Shown: positions 41,571 through 53,327, counted from the stretch's first letter. The stretch is 64,000 nucleotides of DNA from Xenoacremonium recifei (GCA_012184525.1 WOFQ01000065.1:62001-126000), one strand, 5' to 3'. Translations and numbers: made by a program. Notes: generated from the sequence alone by a model not told the origin.

Positions 41571-41931
41571 TGCGATGGACAAGCAATCCTCTGCAGAACA
41601 GGGATTTATTGGTGTGGGCGACGTATTCGTTTGTTTGTACTAGGTTGGAAGGATGGCATCTCTGTCTGATGTCGTAAGAACAGCGTTGGTATGGTTGCGA
41701 TGGAGGTTCGATTTTACGATCTCATGTATCTGGGTACGGGATGATCTCTGGTCATTTGGCGTTCATGTTGCTTTGAAATGATACCGTTGTAGGGAGGCAT
41801 GGATTATTATGTTAAGATCTTCGATGAGCTGCTTTATTATCCCAGCTAAGTAACATGATGTCAACTCTCGTCAGCCCTAGACTGTACACGAGACATCGAT
41901 GTAATGCTCGCCCAAACAAACTTTATACAAA
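41571..41931. other. Intergenic, convergent 3' ends
   Basis: These 361 bp lie between the 3CxxC gene and the 3' end of the VBA-like transporter. No gene is seen. Confidence 0.4.
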
Positions 41932-44092
41932 TCACTTAATTAAACTTTTCTCCCATGAGAGCATCGAAGCCAGAAGACACAGACCACTAAGAGCAACATT
42001 CAGGATCAGCGATGCCTTGAAACTCGTCAAATACCCTTCCATCACGATAGTTGCTATCCTCCCCGTCAGTGACTGGACGTATCCAATATCTGAAACAGCC
42101 CGGCTCATAATCTAGTGATTGCCATGATTAATCATGTTATTCGACAGCACCTGTTATGTGAACTCACCTTCTCGAAGTCCTTTATACCGTCGTTGCGTAA
42201 CTCTCGGTACAAATTCGACCTCAACGTTGATTGGAATAATACGCTCGTACCACTGAGCCCCGCGACAGCGCCGACACTGCCGCTCAGATATAAACCCGAT
42301 CCAGCTATGGCCATTTCTGTCTCGTCCACTCCAGCGGCCACTACTACGAATGACACTGTGTAGATAACACCAGTTGCAAACCCACCAGGGAAGATCAACA
42401 GGGACTGCCAGACAGGTGTATTACCATTCCAGAAGTGAAGCAACAAAGAGAAGCATAGCATAGAACTCTTTGCCGCTGTGATCAATAATAGTTTGGTGCG
42501 ACCATACTTCTTGACGGCGAGACCTGCAACCAGTCCGCCTACGGTGTTACCAATGATAGAAGGCAGTAGGTAAGCACCAGCTTCGCCTGACGAAGCGCCA
42601 CTGTTAACTTGATAGTATAAAGGAATAAGAAACATGAGCTGATATTGCAGAGATTAGCTATTGAGCCTTCTAGGCAGTCCCCTAGGGAAAGAGAAAGAAA
42701 GTCATCCTACCGCCGTTTGAGCCGCGTTTTGCAGCGCCAGAGTTATATAAGATACTATAACATCATAATTCTTGAGAAGGTGGAGAGGAAAGATTGGTTC
42801 TTTCGCCAAATACTTCTCGACAACCATGAAAAGGATCAGACTCTTGATACCAGTGAATATCAAGATGAAAGTGACCGTCGATGGCCAATTAGCTTTGAAT
42901 CCGAGATCTAGCACAAGCAAGAAAGATAGAATCATTAGACTCAGGAACAAAGCTCCGAGGAAATCGACTCTCTTCAGCCTAGACGAGAGACTTGTGTTGT
43001 TGGAGGGAGAAATTTCGCGAGGCCTGGACCCGGAGGATCTTGGCGTTTCCTGTAGCCTGAATGCAATGAGAACAATCCCCAATATTGTCAGAGGAGCTTG
43101 ACCGGCAAGGGTTCTGGGGACATTCCATTGTCAGCTTTAATGCACTTCTAAACGTGGAAGAACGTACCCCCTCCAACCAAATATCTGAGCAAGAAACCCG
43201 CCAACAGTTCCCCCAGACGATCTTCCAAGAGTCTGGATTACATTCACATAGCTTCTATAGGCTGCTACGTCTTTGATTGGTACGATATCTTGTGTTTATC
43301 AGTGCCAGTTTCGATATGAACACAGCAATGCTTACCAGCAATGAGAATTGACACCAAACAGACCATGCCTGCACCTCCAATCCCCTGAAGAGATCTTGCC
43401 AGAATAAGTTGTATCATTGACTGAGACAATCCACTGCAATGGCCTTAAATCAGTGTCTTGTTGATAACACGTAGTTGAGTTCTCATCATACCATAGGGCA
43501 CTTCCCCCCGCAAAGAGGCCGTATGAGACTTGCAACATGGTCTTCCGACCGAAAATGTCACTAAGCTTGCCGTACTGCTCAAGTCAACATTCGCTTAAGT
43601 CATTCTCTGTTTTCGAGTTCTGGTGTATCTTACAAGGGGTTGGGATATGCACATAGCGAGCATATAACTGGAAAGCAACCAGCTTGAACTCTGAAGATCA
43701 TCAAAGTCTGACGCAATCTCACTGGCTGTAGCTAGTATCAACGACGTATCGGCTTGAGATACAAAAACGCCTAAGCTTTGGGTTAGAACATCTGTTGAGA
43801 AATATTTCTGGTGCTCTTACCTATCAGTAGAACCGATAGAATCCCGGCGATGCCAGTATTATCTGGGACATGGACAACGGATTCTGTAGTCGAAATAGAG
43901 GCTGAATCATATGAAGGCTGTTGAAAGTCAAACTATGAACTACGCGTGCAGAAATGTGAGCTGGACTACACGACATACCGTCGAGGCACTACAGGAGTCT
44001 CCCAAGAGTGGTGTGCACTCGTTATGTGCTTGTTTTGACATTTCCGGATCACATGTCGGTGCTGGCGGACTTCTCTGTAGATACCCAGACAT
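41932..44092 (-). CDS. VBA-type MFS transporter (vacuolar basic amino acid family)
   Basis: Multi-exon gene. Exon 1 (44092-43979) gives an N-terminal tail with TPLLGD, and splicing joins it at 43917 to SYDSASISTTESVVHVPDNT and the first TM (GIAGILSVLLIG). Later blocks are typical of the 14-TM DHA2/VBA family: SQPLYGKLSDIFGRKTMLQV after TM2, GIGGAGMVCLVSILIADIVP, LGRSSGGTVGGFLAQIFGWR (motif C region), YLLPSIIGNTVGGLVAGLAV and KKYGRTKLLLI. A last exon after a GTGAGT intron ends LSWEKSLIK at 41932. Yeast Vba proteins load basic amino acids into the vacuole; plasma-membrane relatives also exist. The substrate is inferred only from the family. It is divergent from the Dal5-type gene at 44496. Confidence 0.85.
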
Positions 44093-44495
44093 TTTGCAGT
44101 CGTTCCAGAATTAATACCAGGGTTTCAATTAACATTGACACTGCTTCGGCAGAGAACACAAACATAAAACGGGTATTTTAAGAATTCAGAAATATGAAAT
44201 TTTGAAGTGGGCGGTGCTGACGTAGAAACAACACAGGTTTCCAATTCTATCATTTGCTCCGGGTTTACTCAATGTAATGGATTACGAGCACCCGTGACAG
44301 CAAAGAGATTAGTTGACCAATAGTCATGTTAAGTCAGAAAGCCCACACATGATTCATGTTAGCGATGGAATCAACATGACTCATGTTAGCAATTCTGGAT
44401 AACCTACGCCGACGGCTGTCTTTCTCCTCCCCGCTTTTCCCCGCAATCCCTAGATTCGAGGCCAGACCGCTCGAATAGTGCAATACGATGAATGA
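44093..44495. promoter_or_regulatory. Divergent promoter region between two transporters
   Basis: This 403-bp region separates the VBA-like and Dal5-type genes. It carries two closely spaced palindromic elements of GCN4/CPC1 type (44346-44387), listed separately. Confidence 0.55.
44346..44387. promoter_or_regulatory. Paired GCN4/CPC1-like palindromes
   Basis: ACATGATTCATGT (44347-44359) and AACATGACTCATGTT (44373-44387) are near-identical palindromes about 13 bp apart, each followed by TAGC. The second contains TGACTCA, the consensus of the Gcn4/CpcA bZIP of general amino acid control. The position between two amino-acid or nitrogen-type transporters supports a functional role. Confidence 0.6.
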
Positions 44496-46770
44496 ATGGC
44501 GAAAACCTCTCGAACCGTGAGCATGAAATATATTAATACCCAGGGAGCCAAAGTAGAAGCCTCCCGGGTTGTAGAGCTGAATCTCTGGCTACGCTGCGAT
44601 CTCCTCAAAGCAATGGATAGCACCTACACTTCAAGAACCCTCGATGTGGAAGAGAAGGCTTCCACGCTGGTCCCAGGCGAAATGATTCACTTAGAGGAGC
44701 AAGTACCGGAATGGACTCAGAAAGAAGAGAGAGCTGTTGTTCGCAAGTGAGTTAATGACCCCGACCCCCCGGTATTCATACCTTGGGCCAGCCAGGCGAC
44801 GTTCTAACCCATCGACAGGCTTGACCTCGTCATTATGCCATTGTTAATACTTGGGTTCTTTGTCCTACAGCTGGATCGTTCTAACACGTAAGCATTGATA
44901 TGGCAGTGTACGTGGGGGGCAAGGCTAAAATTGAATCTCAGCGGCAATGCACTCACGGACTTTTTCTTCCAAGAAGTCGGGATCACTCAGTTCCAATACA
45001 ACGTTGGAAACCAGTTGATGTACCTAGGAGTTACACTATTCGAGGTGAGAATACAAAGGAAACAAACAAATCACTAACAGCAAAACGCACACAATTCAGG
45101 AAGCTAACAAGTCCTGTTGCCTACGGCAGATTCCTAGCAACCTGGTGCTCTATCGGATTGGCCCGGCTAAGTGGATTGGCTTTCAAATCTTTGCATGGTA
45201 CCGTGCCCACAAGTTGACTCTTCAAAGCAAGGACACTAATGATACTTAGGGGCTGTGTTGCTACGTTCCAAATGTTTATCAAGGGCAAGGGTGCGGGCCC
45301 ATACACAGCTGTTAGGTTCCTCCTGGGGTAACTTGTCCAACATCACTTTTTGTGAGGATCAAACTAATGTTACCTAACAGGACTTGTGAGTCAGGATACA
45401 TTCCGGCGGGTCTTTTTACGATCACTCGATTCTATACCAGGGCTGAGGTTAGCAAGCGGTTTGCCTGGTTCTATCTCGGGAACATGATAGCAAACGGCGC
45501 CGGTGGGCTGATGGCCTATGGAATGTGAGTTTCTTGCCCGGGATTATCGAAAGATGGATTGGGGAGCTAAAGTTTCATCTTGACGTAGACTTCAACTACG
45601 AGGTGTTGGGGGCCTCTCCGGGTGGCAATGGCTTTTCCTGGTAAGTGATGTTGCCGCGTCCACGAAGCCAGGTCTGACTCGTTTCAGATTGAGGGATGTA
45701 TGACACTTCTAATCGCAATCGGGTTCTGGTGCCTGTTTCCCAAATCCACCTCAAACCCAGAGTCTCTATTTCATATTCGATACTTCGATAAGAAGGAGTC
45801 TGAAATTATTGTCGGACGCGTTTTGCGTGACGATGAGACCAAGTTGCATGCCGGAATGAATGTCACTCGCCAAGAGCTCAAGGCTGCTGTGAGTGATAAG
45901 AGCGGCTTTCAAGCTGGGAAGTTCGAGCATTCTTTTGCTAACGTGGTATTTTCTTTTGCAGCTTACAAATTGGAGAACAATTGGACACATTATGATTACA
46001 ATGTGTTGTCTGAGCTCCCAGACCTCGCTATTTAGCTATGGCCCCTCCATTGTTGCTTCTTACAACTACGGGAGACTGAAATCCAACGCCATGATCTCTA
46101 TCGGCTACTGGATGCTTCTGCTTACTACAGTCGCATGGGGCTGGATCTCGTACGTCAACTGACACCCCGTTATTTTCGTCTATATCTCTTTGACTTCGAG
46201 GGGTGGTCTATTAATGCTTACTGATTGATACATTGTACAGTGATAAAATTGGCTACAGAGGACCAATGGTGTTTCTAGGCGTGCTAATCGGCTGGTGCTT
46301 CGTCGTATGCCCTTCTCCCTGTCTGATTTAATCGCGCAAGCTAACAATAGACAGGTCGCCAATCGCGAGGTGGTTCAACATGGATCCAACACGACAAAAT
46401 TTGCTATACTCACAGTTATCATCGCGTTCAGCTTCAACTGGCGTACGTCCCACTCCCCACCATATCGGGCAGATCTCCTAACTTCATAATAGACCCTCTC
46501 AATGGCTCCTGGATGTCACTTAACGCCAAGTCGAACGGAGAAAGATCCATAGCCATGGCAATTTTTGCAATGAGTGCCAATGCATCAGGAATAATCAGTA
46601 GCCAAATTTTCCAGGCAAGCGATGCCCCGCAGTATAAGACTGCCTGGACAGTTATTTTGGGGTTGGCGTCTACTGGTCTTGTGTCCGCGTTCTTGACGAA
46701 CGTCCAATATTGGGTCTTAAATCGGAGGAATGAGAAACGCAGTGGTCCTGGATTCGTCTATGCCCCTTAA
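44496..46770 (+). CDS. Dal5-type MFS transporter
   Basis: Multi-exon gene encoding an anion:cation symporter family permease. Exon 1 ends in EWTQKEERAVVRK, and splicing gives RKLDLVIMPLLILGFFVLQL then DRSN, the family TM1 signature. Later blocks are GNALTDFFFQEVGITQFQYN, TRFYTRAEVSKRFAWFYLGN, IEGCMTLLIAIGFWCLFPKS, ELKAALTNWRTIGHIMITM (after a GTGAGT intron), SLFSYGPSIVASYNY and GIISSQIFQASDAPQYKTAW. About 500 residues, 12 TM. The start is uncertain: ATG 44496 gives a longer tail, while the ATG at about 44611 (MDSTYTSRTLDVEE) fits relatives better. It should import a small carboxylate or ureide at the plasma membrane. It is divergent from the VBA-like transporter over a shared GCN4-like promoter. 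Confidence 0.84.
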
Positions 46771-47229
46771 GCGGTGTAGTTCATTGGGTTGAACCTTATG
46801 GCTCGTAGTAGTTTGTCATCGCTATGGCTGGTGTGAAGAAGGTTACAGAGCTTTTCCTAACACTACTGGAGCTCGAAACCGGTTAAATTCAGTTTAATTA
46901 AACTACTCCTTTGCGAATAAGGTCTTGAGAGCCTTCAATCCCGCGAATTGCAAGTACCCACATGAGGCCAGGATCTTCTAGAACTAGTAATCAAATTGAT
47001 AGAAGGTGGTAGAAATTGGGAGACATGTTTGAGCCAAGCGTATAGATTTTCTACAAAGATGCACGCTGAGCCGCTCGGATGTTACGTGATTGCGTAAAGT
47101 CTTCCCGTCTATGAGACAGAGTAAAAGAAGAATGACATGATACTCACAAGATGGCCACTTAGGGACTTTCTTATTAATCTAGATTATCGAATTGATGGTT
47201 TTTATCTAGTGGGTTTCTATTCTAGATCT
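46771..47229. other. Intergenic, convergent 3' ends
   Basis: These 459 bp are relatively AT-rich and lie between the Dal5-type and arylsulfatase 3' ends. No gene is seen. Confidence 0.4.
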
Positions 47230-49329
47230 TCAAGTCCAAAGACTCCACTGATCACCCCGGCCTTCGTAGTGGAAGCGTTGCTGTGAAGACGAACCCCCAT
47301 TCATACCGTTCACTTTCAATTTGGACTCCTTTCCTGCGGACCCTTGCCTTTTGCCTTCGAATCGATTGGCCTCCATAGGTCCTTCAAATTCGGGCAGGTA
47401 ACCGAGCTTGCACCCAGTGAAGCTCACCTTCGGCTGAGCAGCGTAAAACTGGTCGAACTCTGGGCGAAGGCCATCAATGAGGTTTACAACGTCCCCTTGG
47501 GGATGAAGCTCTCTCCAAGGCTCAACGCATGCCTGATTCTTGCATGACTTTAAGACCATCATTAATGCATCCAAACGAGAAATGATTTGGTCTAGCGGCC
47601 GGCCCGCAAGTTGGTATTTTTCAGCTGTATGCTCCTTGGAAAGGAGATTCCTCATCTCTCCTGGGTCACTCTATAAGTTGCTCGGTCAGTAAATGGCAAA
47701 GAAGAAAACACACATGGAGTAAGGATGAGGCAGAGATAAACCACGGTTCCCAAAACCAAACTTACCTTGAGATCATAAAACTCTGATTCGTTAGTACACC
47801 ATACAGCATAGTATATGTTATAGCCCTCTGCAATCACGCGGACTGCTTTGTAGGTGTTATTGCCGGCCGCTGTGGTAGGTACCTTGCCATAGCCAGGATC
47901 GACTAGCCCTTCGTTTCCGTACCAACCCAATAACCCTTCCGGGATGGCGAGGCCCCAGTATTCGATTGTTACGTGTTCCATCTTGGAAGATTTTTCTTCT
48001 TCCAATGTTAGGGGTAGGGGAGTTCCGTCGCTTTGAGATAGTGGTCTCTTGGCCAGCTCCATGATCGTAGATGCAATGTCCGTGTGTGCTGTGACAGCGC
48101 GAGAAATATGGCCGACTGGGACCCCAGGACCTCGCTAGCTCTTGTTAGTGTCCCTGTGATATATCTGTTTTGCCGTCCATGCAGCGCGACTTACAACTAT
48201 CAGCGGGATGTGTACATCGGTCTCGAAACCACACTCCTTTCCTGGGTGCATTCGGTGTTGACTGATATGATAACCATTATCAGTCGTATAGAAAATGTAC
48301 GTGTTGTCTAATTGCCCAGCGTCTTCTAGCATTGTCACCATATTTCCGACCATCTCGTCCACTGATTGTAAAGCCCTAAGCCTGGACCTCTGAAACTCGT
48401 CGTTATATGCAATCACTGTGTCGTTGAGACGAGGCAGGTTTTTGACCCAGCTGACTCCTCCCTGCACCTCAGGGTTGAAGTTATCATCCCGAGGAATGAT
48501 GTAGTCTTTGAAAAGGTGAGCGTGCCGGTCCGCATACGCTGGCTTATCCATCCACACGTCAGGAACCAGATTAACGCTGCTATGCGGAGCAATAGGGGCG
48601 TGAACGAGAAAGAACGGTTTATCGTGAGTCAAAGCTTCGCCAAGGAACCCATACGCCTTCTCAGCAGTAACGTCGGGTGAATATTGGCCTTCGTAATTGA
48701 CCGGCGGTGCACCGTTACGGGTCATAGTTGCGTTCCGGTAAGAGTAGGTGAATGGGTCCAGGAGAAAATCGGAACCGGTAAATCCTCCTGCATAGGGCTT
48801 GTTATAATTTTCAACAGAGTGGTGGTTCCATAGCTTTCCAGCGTAGTAGGTATTGTAGTCAGCAGCCTGGAGCCAATGTGGAAGGTAGTCATCATTAATG
48901 CCTTCACGGACAACCTTAGGATAGCCGCCATAGGGAGCCCAGACATCAGTTACCTGGTGCCAAATCATCAGTTGTTTGCATACGGAGAGTCGAGAGTCCA
49001 ATGAAGCTCATACATTCGTATTGTGGGCAGCGCGACCAGTCCAGAGATTCACTCGGGAGGGGCAGCATAAGGCCACTGTGCAGTAATGATTGGCATAGAG
49101 TGTACCTTCGTTTATCATGTACTTCTGCAACAAGGGCATATGCTCCAGCGATTGCATGTGCCTGCCTGTAAGTTAGCCACGAGGATTCTTGAGATGTTGA
49201 CTGAGAAGCAGTTTGGTACCAGTCTTGATCATCCGTCAAAATGAAGAGAATGTTCGGGGCTCGATCAGCTACCACAGACCGCCAATTAAGAGCGGCATGC
49301 GCAACGAAAGTTAGCACTGAGTACTTCAT
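47230..49329 (-). CDS. Secreted arylsulfatase
   Basis: Multi-exon gene on the minus strand. ATG 49329 gives MKYSVLTFVAHAALNWRSVV, a probable signal peptide, then the metal-binding strand APNILFILTDDQDW. The key active-site motif C-x-P-x-R is intact (LCCPSRVNLWTGRAAHNTN, about 49060-49005), so formylglycine can form. Further family blocks are PYGGYPKVVREGINDDYLPH, YYAGKLWNHHSV, PFFLVHAPIAPHSS, TYIFYTTDNGYHISQHRMHP (second metal site), GKECGFETDVHIPLIV and FYDLKSDPGEMRNLL across an intron. It is about 590 residues, a type I sulfatase releasing sulfate from aryl or carbohydrate esters outside the cell. It is divergent from a bZIP gene. Such enzymes are usually induced by sulfur starvation; that is inference here. 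Confidence 0.86.
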
Positions 49330-49756
49330 ACTGGCTATGTATGTTTGAAGAACAGGAGGCGTCTGCACAATATGACTGAGATTGGCCGTATCATTTTATC
49401 TATAAGCTGCCAATCATACTACTTGACTGGGCGGAAATAATGTTCCTCTGGTCGAGCCCAAAAAGGGGTTGGCGCGAGCACGCAAAAACATCGCGGGGTT
49501 AGCAACACACTAACATGACACGGATTGCGGGGTTGTGGGACTTTGTTGACGTCTGCTTCAGGGTTCCGGGAGTTGGATATCTCGGCACACGGGGAGTTGA
49601 ACCGGACCTCGCAACTATCGATGAAGCAACACTAGCCCCTTACCCCTCTCCCTAGATCAAGAGAATCGAGTCTTTCACCAAGTATCGTATCATCATCTCC
49701 AGTGTCTTCATCATAAAGCCAGAAGGATACCAAGTTCTACCTACTACTAACGAGTC
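49330..49756. promoter_or_regulatory. Divergent promoter, arylsulfatase / bZIP factor
   Basis: A 427-bp shared upstream region. It contains one CRE-like bZIP element, TTGACGTCT, at about 49546-49554, a plausible autoregulatory or co-regulatory site for the adjacent bZIP protein. Confidence 0.45.
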
Positions 49757-50992
49757 ATGAACGAGGAACTCATCGCTGGTTATAATGTGGCAAATATTTG
49801 TCGTCGAGTGGCACACCTGAGTCCTGAACAGCTCAAAAAGAAACGGGCCATTGACCGAGACAACCAGCGATACTGTCGGGCAAAGAACAAGGCCTACATC
49901 AAGTCTCTGGAAGCGCGAATATCCGATTTGACAAAGAGACTCACTGAGGCGGAATTACGGATACGACAGTTTGAGCTGAATGCGACGCAGCCATCTCAAG
50001 GCATTCCAGAAACAACACATCATAGTGGGAAGGCGGGAGGACTTGAGGACAGCAATGGCTGCGGATCGTTGGACGATTTGCCGCTAGATTTCGGTGCCGG
50101 AATTACGATCCAAACCTTGAACTCTGCTCGGGAGTTCAATTTTCTTGACCTGGGTCTCTCAGGTCCTCTTGACTTGAACACGGCCATGGCCCCAGGGGTC
50201 GGAGATTCCAGCGATGATACGAAGGGTGACAATCAGTCAATAGCGACGCCTGTGGCGGTCAATCATGCAGGCGATAGCGAGATCGATGACAACATACCCG
50301 AATGGAAAATCGCACCCAAGAACTTTGCACCAACAAACAGATTAGACGAGTTCATCATCGATACCACAAGAGCATGGCGTGCATGCAGCAGTGATAAAGG
50401 GCCGTCACATTCCGAACTCACAGAGCCACTATTCCCCAGTATATCCTCTTTACTCAACCCCGAAACCGAAGCAGACGATGATGAAGGCAACGCAGGGTCC
50501 AGGAGCTTCGCTCAAAAAGGTCCATTGGCGAGTCTTGTAGCAGCACAGGTCTTTCGAACCCCGCTTCAAGGCATTATTGAACGCGTTGCATTCATGTACA
50601 CCCTTTCCCATCTCATCAGATGGCTTGTCTGCAGGACTAAAGAGACGTATGAGCAAATGCCGGCCTCAATGCGACCAACGCATCTCCAAAGAACGGTTCC
50701 ACATCCAGCGTGGATTGACACCGTGCGCTGGCCTGAAGTACGCGATGAGCTCATACGCCGAGGCGACTGGGATAGATTTCCTGAGTACAGAAAGCTGACT
50801 GGTCGGGGGCTCTCTGTCAATTGGCCGTATATAGATGCATGGGCTTTCTTGGAATCTGCAGATGGTCAGCAAATAATGCTGAATCCAATCTTTGAGGCAC
50901 ACATTCGGAACGAAGAGAATTGGACAATTGATGAGGAATGTGCAAAGGAGTTTCCATTCTTACGGGAACATTGTAGTTTAATATTATGCTAG
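49757..50992 (+). CDS. bZIP transcription factor with DUF3425 domain
   Basis: Single-exon frame of 411 residues. The basic region KKKRAIDRDNQRYCRAKNKA (about residues 27-47) leads into a short leucine-zipper-like helix (IKSLEARISDLTKRLTEAEL). The C-terminal third matches DUF3425, a domain specific to fungal bZIP proteins: LIRWLVCRTKETYEQMPASM, then MRPTHLQRTVPHPAWIDTVR, PEYRKLTGRGLSVNWPYIDA and the closing EEHCSLILC-like end FLREHCSLILC. The middle is acidic and low in complexity. A nuclear DNA-binding regulator is expected; targets are unknown. Its promoter is shared with a secreted arylsulfatase gene. The basic region differs from MetR/CYS-3 sulfur regulators, so a sulfur role is only a contextual guess. 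Confidence 0.87.
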   Translation: MNEELIAGYNVANICRRVAHLSPEQLKKKRAIDRDNQRYCRAKNKAYIKSLEARISDLTKRLTEAELRIRQFELNATQPSQGIPETTHHSGKAGGLEDSNGCGSLDDLPLDFGAGITIQTLNSAREFNFLDLGLSGPLDLNTAMAPGVGDSSDDTKGDNQSIATPVAVNHAGDSEIDDNIPEWKIAPKNFAPTNRLDEFIIDTTRAWRACSSDKGPSHSELTEPLFPSISSLLNPETEADDDEGNAGSRSFAQKGPLASLVAAQVFRTPLQGIIERVAFMYTLSHLIRWLVCRTKETYEQMPASMRPTHLQRTVPHPAWIDTVRWPEVRDELIRRGDWDRFPEYRKLTGRGLSVNWPYIDAWAFLESADGQQIMLNPIFEAHIRNEENWTIDEECAKEFPFLREHCSLILC

Positions 50993-51485
50993 GTTGGAAT
51001 CTTCGATGAATCGATTCGCGATTTCAACTAATAACATGAACTCAATTCTCACTCATTATGCATGGGAGCTTAAGCCCTCAGAAAAGTGGTGAAATTCTCG
51101 AGTGACACCGGCAACGAGCGAGGTAAGATGAAAATGAGATCACTTGCCACCAAGCCATCTTGTTGATTGAAAGGGTCAGTTTCACAAATGAGTTGGTCAA
51201 AGTGAATGCGTGACATCGCAATCTAACAACCAGCCACTCGGCAACCCGATGATGTAATTTTGATTGGGCAGTTAAAAATACGATGCAATCAACCGCACAC
51301 TAACAACATTACCAGTGCCGGCAAACAAGTGAAGATGCCACATTTTCGTTGGCCTCGCTTAGTTCAGATCCCGTGATCGGGACACTGCAGGTAGGGCAGA
51401 AAAGGAGGTAATCGACATTTCTTCTTCTCGGTCGAAAACTTGGCCCTTCCAACTCCTCAGCTGGTCCTCCAGCCCAGCAGTCAAG
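50993..51485. other. Intergenic region
   Basis: These 493 bp hold the bZIP 3' flank and the HET-gene promoter. No gene is seen. Confidence 0.4.
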
Positions 51486-53327
51486 ATGGATTCCGACTAC
51501 TATTGCCTCCGCGAGCCCGCAAAGCAAATCCGGCTCATGAATCTCCTTTCCCCAACCCCTTCAGGAGACCTCCGCGGCCGAGTTCAACGGTTCGATATCG
51601 AAAGCGCACCGGAATTCATTTCTGTCTCTCATGTTTGGGGCGACAAGAAAGCCGACCGACCCATTACCATCGAATCGGGATGTTGCGACAAGCAGCTGCA
51701 GATCTCTCAGAACCTGGAATCGCTTCTCGTTTGCCTGATCTGTCATACATCTGAGACTCTCCCTCAGATCTGGCAAGGCGGTAGCAGACTACCAATGTGG
51801 ATCGATATGGTCTGTATCGACCAGAAGGACACGCGCGAGAAAGCCTTACAGGTTCAACTCATGAGGGAAATCTATTCCCAATCGAGTGCCGTCATCGTAT
51901 GGATTCACGAATCTAACCCCTACCTGAAATACGCATTCCTGTATTTACGACGGCTTATGAAGCAGTCGCCGAAAGAGAAGAGCCTGTTCGATCCTATGGG
52001 TTGGGATTCTATTCGGCGATTGCTTGCCTGTGACTGGTTTCAGCGACGTTGGGTTGTTCAAGAGTGCATACTTCCTAAAGACGCCATATTTCTCTGGGGC
52101 TCGGACTGCATAGCCATCGACGAGTTATTCCAGGGCGTTGAAGTTGCTGTCAACATGATGCTTGCACAACCCAAGCACACGAAGGAACTCAACCCCGGTA
52201 CCCCAAGAGAGATAACGGCCATTCGGATGTTGAAGAAAGGCAGGGAACAGTACAAGGAAGACGAAAGACCCCCGGTCTCTTGGTGGTTGGAGCACTTCAT
52301 TTCGACTCGGACCACTCTCGCACACGACCGAGTCTATGCCTTCTCTGGCCTTTGCGACGAATTCGAGATGCAGTACCTTTCCGTCCGATATGACCTTGAA
52401 CCTGAAGAAATCTACCATCGTGTCACGAGGTTGGTTATTAGTAGTGATGATTTGGAGTTTTTGAGTCTCTGTGCTCCTGCGCAACGGGACGTTATCTCTT
52501 CTGAAACATCGGGAGAGCCAGTTCTACGTCCATACAAGGGTCCATCCTGGGTCCCCAACTATTATTCGCCGAACATGCGACGTTGCCTGGCTCCCAGCGA
52601 TATCGATAAACAGATCGAGTTCTTCGACGCATCGATGGGAATTTATGGGACTCCTTCCGTCGTGGGAGAAACCATGGGAACATTGAGAGTCCACGGAGTT
52701 TTCATCGGCCGCATACAGTCCATTGCAGACTTCTCGCCTCGCGGGAGAAAGGCAGAACTTTCGAACCCCGACTCGAGACTCGTTGAACAGTATTTCGACT
52801 TCTGGATGAAGCCGACGGACAACCCTGCGCCATACCCTAGTGCCCAATGTTGCGCTGACACCTTCATGAGGACCCTGAGCCTTCTTGGGATATACTTAGA
52901 CCCAGTTCCCTCGCCAGACGACATTCCGGATATGTTTTTACGCTGGGCGGGTGATAGTGACAACGTACCATTGAAGTTTTTGCGGACTATCTTTTGCTAC
53001 GACCGCCGCAAGAAAAATCGCGAACTTGGAGAAAATAAGTTTGTTAGTATGGAGCTTCTGGAATACTTTGATGCTTTCCTCACTGATGAGGGCTACATGG
53101 GTCTTGCCAGGGAGGGTGCTGGTGTAGGAGACGAAATCTGGCTTATAGGATGGTGCAGCACACCGATCCTGCTCTCGCCAAAGACAGATGCGTTAAAGGG
53201 CCCTAAGTCAAACGAGCCCGGAAGATACGAAGTCAAGGGGGAGGTATTCTTAGATGGTTTTATGTTCGCTGATGGAGTTGACAAAGCCCAGCGAGATTCA
53301 GATGCTCAGGTCATTCATTTGGTTTAG
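51486..53327 (+). CDS. HET-domain (heterokaryon incompatibility) protein
   Basis: Intronless frame of 613 residues. The HET domain (PF06985) occupies about residues 40-190 with its usual blocks: FISVSHVWGDKKADRPITIE, LPMWIDMVCIDQKDTREKAL, QVQLMREIYSQSSAVIVWI and WFQRRWVVQECILPKDAIF. The later HDRVYAFSGLCDEFEMQYLS and VRYDLEPEEIYHRVTRLVIS are typical of the region C-terminal to HET in this class. HET domains act in fungal non-self recognition and can trigger cell death, being distantly TIR-like. The C-terminal half has no repeats or TM segments. It lies about 13 kb from the NLR/amyloid gene group, consistent with an accessory allorecognition neighbourhood. Confidence 0.88.
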   Translation: MDSDYYCLREPAKQIRLMNLLSPTPSGDLRGRVQRFDIESAPEFISVSHVWGDKKADRPITIESGCCDKQLQISQNLESLLVCLICHTSETLPQIWQGGSRLPMWIDMVCIDQKDTREKALQVQLMREIYSQSSAVIVWIHESNPYLKYAFLYLRRLMKQSPKEKSLFDPMGWDSIRRLLACDWFQRRWVVQECILPKDAIFLWGSDCIAIDELFQGVEVAVNMMLAQPKHTKELNPGTPREITAIRMLKKGREQYKEDERPPVSWWLEHFISTRTTLAHDRVYAFSGLCDEFEMQYLSVRYDLEPEEIYHRVTRLVISSDDLEFLSLCAPAQRDVISSETSGEPVLRPYKGPSWVPNYYSPNMRRCLAPSDIDKQIEFFDASMGIYGTPSVVGETMGTLRVHGVFIGRIQSIADFSPRGRKAELSNPDSRLVEQYFDFWMKPTDNPAPYPSAQCCADTFMRTLSLLGIYLDPVPSPDDIPDMFLRWAGDSDNVPLKFLRTIFCYDRRKKNRELGENKFVSMELLEYFDAFLTDEGYMGLAREGAGVGDEIWLIGWCSTPILLSPKTDALKGPKSNEPGRYEVKGEVFLDGFMFADGVDKAQRDSDAQVIHLV

